From the NCBI GenBank assembly GCA_021443045.1, contig JABUUT010000054.1, forward strand, positions 1 through 10,147: a stretch of DNA of 10,147 nt, written 5' to 3'. The notes beneath the pieces were generated by a model, which was given only the letters and a program-made list of their open reading frames with translations, did not search any database and was not told where the DNA came from. The stretch is from Fibrobacteraceae bacterium (GTDB lineage: Bacteria; Fibrobacterota; Fibrobacteria; Fibrobacterales; Fibrobacteraceae). Of the stretch, positions 1 to 7,030 are shown one piece after another (position 1 is the first letter of the stretch; every line of letters begins with the position of its first letter). The position numbers were made by a program, and so were the translations under genes.

Positions 1-176
1 AATTCAACGCATTATTTTCATCTCATGGGCACCACCCTAAAGACTACTGCACAAATGTATAAAATCCAAAATCAGTTGTCAAGAGGTTTTTACAAAAAAT
101 ACCCTTCAATTAAATGCCATTTTATTGATTACCAGCGAATTTGTTGATATGCACTTTAAAATATTCCTCTCGACTT

Positions 177-195
177 ATAGCCAAATTTTGGCTAT
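177..195. repeat. Perfect 9-bp-arm palindrome
   Basis: ATAGCCAAA and its exact reverse complement TTTGGCTAT flank a single central T. It lies in the non-coding gap between the operon's 3' end (383) and the possible plus-strand frame ending at 147. Neither side is followed by a T run, so it does not look like an ordinary intrinsic terminator. A protein-binding site or a processing/terminating hairpin between convergent genes are the reasonable alternatives. Confidence 0.6.
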
Positions 196-270
196 GTATA
201 GAGTAATGGCAAAACATTCGGTTGAATGGAACATTAACAATCGAGGTCTATTATGTTGGCAGTCGTGAAG

Positions 271-289
271 GTGCCCCTATGCCAGGCAC
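271..289. repeat. Short hairpin GTGCC/GGCAC
   Basis: GTGCC (271-275) and GGCAC (285-289) can pair around a 9-nt loop. There is no strong T tract on either side. It sits downstream of the operon's last gene and might stabilise the 3' end of the transcript, but five base pairs is close to chance expectation. Confidence 0.25.
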
Positions 290-382
290 TATATTTCTTC
301 TAAACAGTTCTAATTTAAACAAATCTTTCATATAAATTTATTCCATACATTTCAAAATCCATCTCATTGTTGAATCATAATT

Positions 383-1039
383 TTAATTATTTTCCGCTGG
401 AAACGTAGGCATTTGAATATTGAGCAAGTTATTGCAGAAGGCTCTCACTAACAAAGCTTCAACGGAATCTATCATGCCCTTTTCAACCTCATAAGCACTA
501 AAGTATTTTGCAATATCGTATAAATATACTGTTTTTGTTTTTGGCCTTTTTGTGTTGTCGATAGCCTGAGTAAACAAAGTGTTTCTTTCCGAGTGAGAAA
601 CTGTTTTCATTGTCTGTCTTGGTTGGTTTTGATTACGATCCCTTGCTTTCACCGATTTGATTTCTTCAAGCAATGTTTGTTCTTTTGCTTTCCCAGCATA
701 TAACGCTTTCCCTATTGAATCATAAAAGATATATACACCATTCATGCTTTTAAGCATTTCCTGCATACCTATGTCATGAGTTGTTTTTCTTTCTAGTCTT
801 TCCAACGGAGCGAATTCAACTATTGGTTTTATTGATTGAATGCAGGTGTTTGCTTGTGCTGTTTTTTTTGTTTTCTGTACAACTTTCGAAATGAAATCAG
901 CAAGACGTTGTGCATCGGCATTCTCGTCTTGCATATTTGTTAAAGCTGTTGCAGAATAACCTATTTTAGAGGCTAATTGCGATAGATTTTCGCACTGCAT
1001 TTTCTCCATTAGTCTGCTTAACAAGGCTCTCATTTGCAT
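383..1039 (-). CDS. HTH-GIY-YIG domain protein (putative regulator/nuclease)
   Basis: This is a 218-residue protein, last gene of the operon. Residues about 5-55 look like a helix-turn-helix of the Xre/CI-repressor type; the segment LSQLASKIGYSATALTNM (19-36) fits helix-turn-helix spacing. After a linker, residues about 99-210 match the GIY-YIG fold as in UvrC: GVY at 101-103, LYAGK at 113-117, then KAKEQTLLEEI, and near the end SVEALLVRAF followed by NNLLN, with E194 at the place of the metal-binding glutamate. The catalytic arginine that follows YxGKAK in UvrC aligns with Leu124, so nuclease activity may be lost or depend on another residue. The start is the ATG at 1037-1039, with GGAG (1047-1050) seven bases upstream; the ATG two codons later is worse placed. 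Res ends 38 bases upstream, so it is probably co-transcribed. The role is inferred: locus regulator, accessory nuclease, or both. Confidence 0.75.
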   Translation of the reverse strand: MQMRALLSRLMEKMQCENLSQLASKIGYSATALTNMQDENADAQRLADFISKVVQKTKKTAQANTCIQSIKPIVEFAPLERLERKTTHDIGMQEMLKSMNGVYIFYDSIGKALYAGKAKEQTLLEEIKSVKARDRNQNQPRQTMKTVSHSERNTLFTQAIDNTKRPKTKTVYLYDIAKYFSAYEVEKGMIDSVEALLVRAFCNNLLNIQMPTFPAENN

Positions 1040-1059
1040 ATTTTATCTCCGGGGTTTGA

Positions 1060-1073
1060 ATAAGTGAACTTAT
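1060..1073. promoter_or_regulatory. Dyad ATAAGT-GA-ACTTAT, possible operator
   Basis: Two exact 6-bp inverted half-sites separated by two bases lie in the 38-base gap between the Res stop and the HTH/GIY-YIG start. The two-base centre is too short for a stable hairpin loop, so a DNA site for a dimeric protein is more likely than an RNA structure. The adjacent gene encodes an HTH domain, which makes local autoregulation conceivable, but there is no direct evidence. Confidence 0.3.
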
Positions 1074-1077
1074 ACTT

Positions 1078-4000
1078 CTACGCCTTATATGGATTCGAAT
1101 GATCATCTGCCACCATTCCTACAATGCAAGGAATTTCGTAGATTAAAGATTTGTCTTCGCCTAGCAAGCTCAATCCGACTGATTCAGGATTCTCGTATGG
1201 CTTGTACCACTCATCATCACGATCGTCAACATGGCGGTATTCCACATTAATGGCTTTAAAGTGTTGTTGGGCGCATATAATCTTGCGGGCTTCGTTGGTA
1301 TGTGGAAGTTTTCTTAAATCCTCCGTTCCCTTTGTTTCTCTTACAACAGAAATGGACGAACCATTCGCGTCATTACGAACAATGGCCCAGTCTGGATTAT
1401 AGTTGCCGATAATCTTGGGCATGGCAATCTTGTATTTTGGAGGAAATTTGAAATACAGTTGCACTTTCCCTGATTTTTGGTTGCCCACATTCAAACGTTG
1501 AATTACAAAATTGCGTTCCACACTGGAATCCACTTGAATTTTATTGTAGATTGAAACAGACTCATTGGCAGTTTCGACTTCATTCTCTGGCAGTTTTTTA
1601 CTTTGTGGGAATAGTTCTTCAGGGTTCTCCCAAACATCCATTTGGCCACCGGTACTGGAATATCTGATTTTTCTAGCGATGTGATCTGAGACCAGTTCCT
1701 TGAGTATTGCTATAAACTGTCCTGCAAATCCTTCGGGATTTTTCAAGAACTCTACTTGAGATTTTGTGGAAAGGTTCTTAAAGATACGTAGAATCGTCTT
1801 GCGGGTTAAATTTGTTTCTTTGGCAGTTCTTGCTAGCAAATCAAATTTTGGAATGTCGGGCATTTCAAAATTTTCTTCAACGGTTGAGGCCACTCGTCCA
1901 GTTTCAGAAGAAAATTCCCACTTGCTCCCTTTTGAAAGGGGTTCTTCGCAACCATCAAATTGAATCGTTGAATATTCTAGATGTTTTTCATTGAATTCAA
2001 TTTTGATGGCCTTTGCATTTTCCAAGGGCGTTAAGTCATCGGCACGATTTGAATAAAGAACTAGTTCATTGTTCACCGCTTTGGCCAAAGTCATTTTTTC
2101 TTTCAGCGTAATTTTGGTTTCTATTTTATCGCCTTCACTATTTTCGATTTTGAGAGAACAGGTAACGTTACCGCTTGAGGTGAAGTTTTCAACTTCTAGA
2201 ACATAGCGTGTAACGACAAAACGCCCCTTGGTTGTTGTAATTTTCGCTGGTTCAAAATGCATGGCATCCAAACGTTTCTTGGCCTCATCGATCAACTCGT
2301 CTGAATCAATTCTGATTTCATACTCTGTTTGACGGCATACATTTTCCCAAAGATTTTTGAAGTGTTGCCCACCAAAATTTTTGTTACGAACAACATTTAC
2401 ATTCTTGCGAGCGTTGGTAGTGTTAATTCCACCAGTAGATGCACCGCATTCGGCATTTTCTAGTTGCAACTTTGCGGCATAACTTTCGTAACTTTCATTT
2501 GCAATCACTGTGAGCACGTTGAGTTCTGGATTGTGGAGCCGTTCTCCATTTTGATTGACTGGCAAACGTAAGCCTCGTCCGATTGTTTGTCGGCGGCTAT
2601 TTTCGGTTGAAATTTCACGCAAAGCGCAAATCTGGAACACATTGGGGTTGTCCCAACCTTCACGAAGTGCTGAATGTGCGAAAATGAAGCAAACTTTTTC
2701 CGTTTTTGAGAGAAGAACTTCTTTTTTTCGCATGATTAAGTCAAAGGCTTTCTTTTGGGCTTCTTTGTCATCGGCTGAACAATCTTCGTCAATATCAAAA
2801 GCCTCTTCTACCTTGGTCTTCTTATTGACCTTTTGTGCAAAGTAGGCTTCGCGAACATCTTTTGGCTCTAACCTTGCTAAATCAGAATCCTGCGATTTTA
2901 AAGCATTAAATTCTTCATCAAAAATATTCTTGATGATTGGGTTTTCTCCATTGTAGCTGGCCACACGGTCCACAAAGAAAAGCGAAAGAACCTTTACGTC
3001 TCCACAGCCTTCTTGCTCCAAGAAACGTTTTCTCTCTATGTGTGTTTGAATGGTGTCTCGAATCAACTTTCTGAAGATTTGTTCCTTGGTAAGAGAAGCA
3101 CAACTTTCCTCATCATTTGCAAATACCAGACCGTTTGAAAATTCAACGTATTTTTGATTTTCTTCGGCAGAAAGATTTTTTATTTTCAGGTCCCCATATT
3201 TCTCATTCTTCGTTTTTTTTGAAAGGACATCACCGTTTTTTAAGACCATTTTTTCAAGGTGCAGTTTGCCAGCTCTATATACCTGTAGTTGCAATTCTGC
3301 AACCACATTTTTCTTTTCTACCCGAACATCGATGACCTTGAAATAGTCTTCCTGTTCCACCCCAGACTGGTTTTCTTCGGAGCCGAGGATGGCAATGCGT
3401 TTTACAAGATTCATTTGCAGGGCATCAAAGGGACTCAAACGATACAGTTCGTTGGGTGGATTTTTTCCCGGTGTGGCTGAATATCGGATAGCAAAAAGAG
3501 GCTTTAAAGTTCGTAATGCCTTCTTCGCTTTATCGGTGCCATATTTTTGTGATTCATCAAGAATTAAAATGGGGCGAGTCTTTTGAATGTAATGTATTGG
3601 CAATAGAGATGAACCCGGCAACTTATCGGTTTGTTTGAAAATGGTATTTTTAGCCTTGTTGAAAGAATCTATTGTGGTAAGTAGAATTTGTGGTGTGGTG
3701 CTGGTGGCAAAATTCTTGCACATTTCTGGATGTTCGCCATCATACTCAATGATTTTGGTAGGAATTGCACCTTGGCTGAATAGGGGAAGAAAATGATTGC
3801 GAGTGGCCTTGAAGGTGTTTAGAACCCCTTCGTAAATGGCGATACTGGGCACAACGATGATAAACTTGCGAAATCCGTATTTTTCGAAGAGACTATAGAT
3901 GGTGCGTAGATAGACGTATGTTTTACCTGTGCCCGTTTCCATATCGATGGTAAATTCCGGGTAGGACCAAAAGTCAAAAGAATCGATGAGATCTCCATCA

Positions 4001-4260
4001 TTTTTTTCTGATAAACACATGAGGGAGTTAAGGTGGTTTAAGGCTCTAACCCTATTTACGTTTTCCAGAAGGACATCATCGGTAAAAATCGAATCAGTAT
4101 CGATATTGGGAACGATGTCGTCTTCTTCAAAGGCGACATCTCTAAAAAGTCGTTCTTCCAATTCGTATTTGGATAGACCGTCAAGGACAGAAACGACGGA
4201 ATTGACGGCATCCAACTGGTAATTTTGATTGGCATCGAATTTTATTTGGACGGAACTCAT
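1078..4260 (-). CDS. res: Type III restriction enzyme, Res subunit (translocase/endonuclease)
   Basis: This is the 1060-residue restriction subunit. Within a Mod-Res complex it uses ATP to communicate along DNA between two unmethylated, inversely oriented sites, then cuts. Superfamily 2 helicase motifs are visible in order: Walker A METGTGKT (107-114), DESQ box (235-238), SATP (261-264), REGWDNPNVF (533-542) and the arginine-finger motif QTIGRGLRLP (558-567). The C-terminal nuclease shows PD at 956-957 and ETK at 975-977 in the PD...(D/E)xK pattern expected for Res. It appears complete and slightly longer than classic EcoP1/EcoP15 Res (somewhat under 1000 residues); a charged, lysine- and acid-rich insert at about 455-515 lies between helicase motifs. 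The ATG overlaps the Mod stop as ATGA, and GGAGG (4272-4276) lies eleven bases upstream, so translation is likely coupled to Mod. An eight-T tract on the plus strand (3213-3220) falls inside it. Confidence 0.95.
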   Translation of the reverse strand: MSSVQIKFDANQNYQLDAVNSVVSVLDGLSKYELEERLFRDVAFEEDDIVPNIDTDSIFTDDVLLENVNRVRALNHLNSLMCLSEKNDGDLIDSFDFWSYPEFTIDMETGTGKTYVYLRTIYSLFEKYGFRKFIIVVPSIAIYEGVLNTFKATRNHFLPLFSQGAIPTKIIEYDGEHPEMCKNFATSTTPQILLTTIDSFNKAKNTIFKQTDKLPGSSLLPIHYIQKTRPILILDESQKYGTDKAKKALRTLKPLFAIRYSATPGKNPPNELYRLSPFDALQMNLVKRIAILGSEENQSGVEQEDYFKVIDVRVEKKNVVAELQLQVYRAGKLHLEKMVLKNGDVLSKKTKNEKYGDLKIKNLSAEENQKYVEFSNGLVFANDEESCASLTKEQIFRKLIRDTIQTHIERKRFLEQEGCGDVKVLSLFFVDRVASYNGENPIIKNIFDEEFNALKSQDSDLARLEPKDVREAYFAQKVNKKTKVEEAFDIDEDCSADDKEAQKKAFDLIMRKKEVLLSKTEKVCFIFAHSALREGWDNPNVFQICALREISTENSRRQTIGRGLRLPVNQNGERLHNPELNVLTVIANESYESYAAKLQLENAECGASTGGINTTNARKNVNVVRNKNFGGQHFKNLWENVCRQTEYEIRIDSDELIDEAKKRLDAMHFEPAKITTTKGRFVVTRYVLEVENFTSSGNVTCSLKIENSEGDKIETKITLKEKMTLAKAVNNELVLYSNRADDLTPLENAKAIKIEFNEKHLEYSTIQFDGCEEPLSKGSKWEFSSETGRVASTVEENFEMPDIPKFDLLARTAKETNLTRKTILRIFKNLSTKSQVEFLKNPEGFAGQFIAILKELVSDHIARKIRYSSTGGQMDVWENPEELFPQSKKLPENEVETANESVSIYNKIQVDSSVERNFVIQRLNVGNQKSGKVQLYFKFPPKYKIAMPKIIGNYNPDWAIVRNDANGSSISVVRETKGTEDLRKLPHTNEARKIICAQQHFKAINVEYRHVDDRDDEWYKPYENPESVGLSLLGEDKSLIYEIPCIVGMVADDHSNPYKA

Positions 4261-6194
4261 ATTGTTTCAATCCTCCCCTTGTCGGCAAGCTGTGCTTTGA
4301 ATTGGTCACTGATGGCAGAATCCAGGCAGATGAATTTTTCGCCGTCGTTTAAATGCAATTCTTTGGGGGTCTGGGTGGAAAGTTTTTCATCAAGACAGAC
4401 GAACATTCTATGAGTTTCATCATCATCGGAACGACGGGAATCTACGACTTCGTACACTTCATTTTGAGTGAATGTTTTGCTGATTGAAATTTTTGCATCG
4501 AGGGCGAATCCTTGCTGAAGAAGAATTTCTGTAAGAACAGATTCCTTGCAAGTTTGCCAGCCATCCTCTAAGGGAGATGCTTCAAGTTCACGGAAAAGAT
4601 TTGGAAGGGCATCTTCTGCGGTACCCTTGACATTGTTGAATTTTTTGAAGTTTGACTTTGCTAGGCGATATACTTTGAAACCAGTGTCAAGAGTTCCCTT
4701 TGCCTCTGGGTGTTCTTCCAACAATTTAGTTCCTGCACGACGAATGCGTTCCTTACCGATTTCACAGATGTTGTGAGGCTTGTTGATGGATGTAAGAAAT
4801 TCGACGGCATTTTTGCCTTCATCTTCTTTATCACAATTAACAGGAAGCTGAATCATAATCATTTTCCTATTCAAACCATCAATATTTTGGCGAATTAAGG
4901 CATGAGCTGTCGTTGCAGAACCTGAAAAGAAATCAAGTATAATATCATTTTCTGAGGTTGTTAACGCTATTAAAGATTGGATGAAACCAACATTTTTGGG
5001 GAATGGGAATACATTATTCATTTGCAGTTTATTTAAATCTTCACTACCTCTTTTATTTTCAAGAAACATAGATGATATCTTTTCATTAGTACTCTTTTTT
5101 ATGTAGGGCATAAATCTATCGCCATCGAAATATATTTCTTCAATTATCCCATTTATTTTGGCTTTAGTCGGTTGGCAGTTATTGGAAAAAAAGTTTCGCA
5201 TATCATTAGAACTTCTCCAGCGAGCCCTCAATTGAATATCATTGGCCAGCCTTCCGTTTTTCACTTCAATTTGTGTCAAATTTTCAATATTTTCGCGACT
5301 ACCCGTTATTTGCCTTGTTTTTTGATAGATGCCATCAGCAATGTTCAAACATTTTAATCCCTTCGGAAATTTTATCACTGGTTGTGTTTGATTTTCGTTA
5401 CCAACGGTGCCTCTAGAAATTGTGTATTTTGATGTATCACCAAGACCTATTTGTCCAATACTTTTTGAATAACATAGGCAATATTCATGTTTTGAAACAG
5501 TATAGCTTGATGCAATTTCACTAGTTCTGTTTACAACTTGGAGAATGACTAAATTCTCTTCACCAAAGATTTCATCACAGAGTAGTTTTAAATTGGAAAC
5601 TTCATGGTCGTCGATACTGATAAAAATAACCCCATCATCCTTCAGCAATTCCCATGCCAATTTCAAACGTGGGTACATCATGTTCAGCCAGTTACGGTGG
5701 TAACGGCCATTACTTCTAGGGTTAGCGACTAAAGTTTTCCCCTTGTCGTCCATCTGACCTGTAAAACGGAGATAATCCTCCACAGATTCTTCATAGTTGT
5801 CGGGATAAATAAAATCCTTGCCCGTATTGTAGGGTGGATCAATATAAATCATCTTTACCCGATCTTTGTAACTATTTTTCAGAACTCGTAAGACTTCTAG
5901 ATTATCCCCTTCAATGTAAATATTGTTTGTTTCCTTCTCATTTTTTCCATCACCAAGAACTGGCTCCAGCGTTCCTTCCGCTTTTTTACCGGCCATCTTT
6001 TTAGCTTCAGATTTTCCAGGCCAATACAAGCCATAGTTGTTCTCGTTGGCACCAAGGGGTTCAACTCCGCAAACCTCCTTCAGGGCATCCACATTTATGT
6101 TTCCATCGCTAAAAATTTCAGGATACAAATCCTTCAACTGTTCCAATCTTTCATCTCTTGCTTCTGTTCCAAAAGCCATCTTCTCAATGCTCAT
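4257..6194 (-). CDS. mod: Type III DNA N6-adenine methyltransferase, Mod subunit
   Basis: This is a 645-residue modification and recognition subunit. It transfers a methyl group from S-adenosylmethionine to adenine in one strand of an asymmetric site and supplies sequence specificity to Res. The catalytic motif DPPY is at 119-122, within MIYIDPPYNTG. The cofactor motif DFFSGSATTAHAL is at 421-433. DPPY preceding the FxGxG-type motif is the beta-class order typical of type III Mod. The region between, about 215-395, is where the target recognition domain should be; sampled lines there drop to about 25-30% G+C against 40-48% in parts of the flanks, consistent with specificity-domain exchange. 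The N-terminal 90 residues and the C-terminal 140 look like the usual Mod ends, so the gene seems intact. The start at 6192-6194 is supported by AGGAG eight bases upstream. It begins 12 nt after the nuclease stop and overlaps Res by four bases. Confidence 0.95.
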   Translation of the reverse strand: MSIEKMAFGTEARDERLEQLKDLYPEIFSDGNINVDALKEVCGVEPLGANENNYGLYWPGKSEAKKMAGKKAEGTLEPVLGDGKNEKETNNIYIEGDNLEVLRVLKNSYKDRVKMIYIDPPYNTGKDFIYPDNYEESVEDYLRFTGQMDDKGKTLVANPRSNGRYHRNWLNMMYPRLKLAWELLKDDGVIFISIDDHEVSNLKLLCDEIFGEENLVILQVVNRTSEIASSYTVSKHEYCLCYSKSIGQIGLGDTSKYTISRGTVGNENQTQPVIKFPKGLKCLNIADGIYQKTRQITGSRENIENLTQIEVKNGRLANDIQLRARWRSSNDMRNFFSNNCQPTKAKINGIIEEIYFDGDRFMPYIKKSTNEKISSMFLENKRGSEDLNKLQMNNVFPFPKNVGFIQSLIALTTSENDIILDFFSGSATTAHALIRQNIDGLNRKMIMIQLPVNCDKEDEGKNAVEFLTSINKPHNICEIGKERIRRAGTKLLEEHPEAKGTLDTGFKVYRLAKSNFKKFNNVKGTAEDALPNLFRELEASPLEDGWQTCKESVLTEILLQQGFALDAKISISKTFTQNEVYEVVDSRRSDDDETHRMFVCLDEKLSTQTPKELHLNDGEKFICLDSAISDQFKAQLADKGRIETI

Positions 6195-6205
6195 TGTAGT
6201 TCTCC

Positions 6206-7030
6206 TTATAAATTATCTTCAATAAAGGTTTCGTTTGTGTCCTGTGCAGCCTGCATATATTTCATCATGGCATTGCGTTTAGCCCCACTGGATTCCATCA
6301 CATACTGTCTGTAACTTGCGCACGAAAAACGGACATCGCAGTTTCTGCACACATGAGTTCCAAAGGCCGATGTTGCACCGGGCTGTTTTTCTTTCAATCT
6401 CGAAACTGTTGGGGGATTAAACTTGCGATTCTCAATTTTCTCCACTACAGCCCCAAACTGTTCAATCATATCAGCCACTTCATTTTCATCATATCCAAGA
6501 GGAATGATAGGTTCCCATTTTTCCATTTCCTTTTCAAAATTTCTTCGATACGAAGCATCCCCATTCTCCATTTTTTCTAGTGCTTCGTCTAACGCTTTGG
6601 GAATCGGGGTTGCAATAATGGCGGTATCATCCAAGCGGTGCTTTTGCAGATTCTTCCAAATATGAGCATACACAAAAAGCTGAGCCCGATAGGGTGTCAA
6701 GTTTTCACGTATTCTTTCTGGGTCGTGGGTTTTCAAATCGTAGAGAAGCACCTTTTCCCCTTCTTCCACAATGTCCACAACTCCTTCAATGGAATAGGGT
6801 ATTTTTTCCTGTGGTGTGATTTGTTGTGGCAGAGTCAGCTTGATTTCGCTGTCTGTGATGCGATCCATCAATTCACGATTTTTCTTATAATAACAGCGAA
6901 CTTGATTTAACGCTTTTTTAAGCATACCACGGTCAATTGTGTGACCGCCACTTTGCTTTAGAAACTGGTAGTTATCTTCAAAATATTCGTCTATTTTGGA
7001 GGCAATCTCTTTTTCGGTAAGTTTCGCCAT
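6206..7030 (-). CDS. RecB/Cas4-like PD-(D/E)XK nuclease, C-terminal part of a split helicase-nuclease
   Basis: This 274-residue protein carries the catalytic half of a RecB-family nuclease. Visible motifs are GVVD (83-86, metal-binding aspartate), YDLKT (97-101, the DxK pair D98/K100), QLFVY (117-121, the QxxxY motif), and CRNC-x5-C (228, 231, 237), the cysteine pattern of iron-sulfur nucleases such as AddB and Cas4. Missing from it are the first cysteine (in a CP..Y context) and the GxxxH motif that normally precede these; both are at the end of the upstream helicase (C817, H844). Its first 80 residues resemble the linker that joins these motifs in single-chain UvrD-nuclease proteins. It probably works bound to the helicase as a DNA-end-degrading nuclease, and the cluster may be assembled from both chains. 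The ATG overlaps the helicase stop by one base (TAATG) and has its own AGGAGG. No CRISPR array or other Cas gene is present, so Cas4 itself is unlikely. Confidence 0.85.
   Translation of the reverse strand: MAKLTEKEIASKIDEYFEDNYQFLKQSGGHTIDRGMLKKALNQVRCYYKKNRELMDRITDSEIKLTLPQQITPQEKIPYSIEGVVDIVEEGEKVLLYDLKTHDPERIRENLTPYRAQLFVYAHIWKNLQKHRLDDTAIIATPIPKALDEALEKMENGDASYRRNFEKEMEKWEPIIPLGYDENEVADMIEQFGAVVEKIENRKFNPPTVSRLKEKQPGATSAFGTHVCRNCDVRFSCASYRQYVMESSGAKRNAMMKYMQAAQDTNETFIEDNL

Larger units (their letters stand above)
1..382. other. Left flank without a convincing gene
   Basis: No complete gene is supported here. On the plus strand, frame 1 is open from the first base to a TGA at 145-147 (48 codons, including a run reading KIQNQLSRGFYKKYPSIKCHF). 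This could be the 3' end of a gene entering from outside the window, pointing towards the minus-strand operon. A second plus-strand open stretch at 222-335 would encode about 37 residues including YYVGSREGAPMPGTIFLL, with no ATG at its beginning and no recognisable family. Either may be a gene remnant or chance. The stretch also holds a perfect palindrome (177-195) and a weak hairpin (271-289). I see no T-rich terminator directly downstream of the operon end at 383. Confidence 0.4.

Noticed and set aside
253..303. 16-codon plus-strand ORF starting ATG TTG GCA
   Set aside because: It is very short, with only a weak GAGG upstream, overlaps another open frame and resembles no known small protein.
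2555..2845. Plus-strand open frame of 96 codons inside res
   Set aside because: It lies wholly antisense to conserved helicase motifs of Res and has no independent support; other plus-strand frames within the five genes are rejected for the same reason.
6206..7030. Cas4 and a CRISPR adaptation module
   Set aside because: The nuclease motifs resemble Cas4, but there is no repeat-spacer array and no other cas gene in the window. The tight link to a UvrD helicase explains the gene better.
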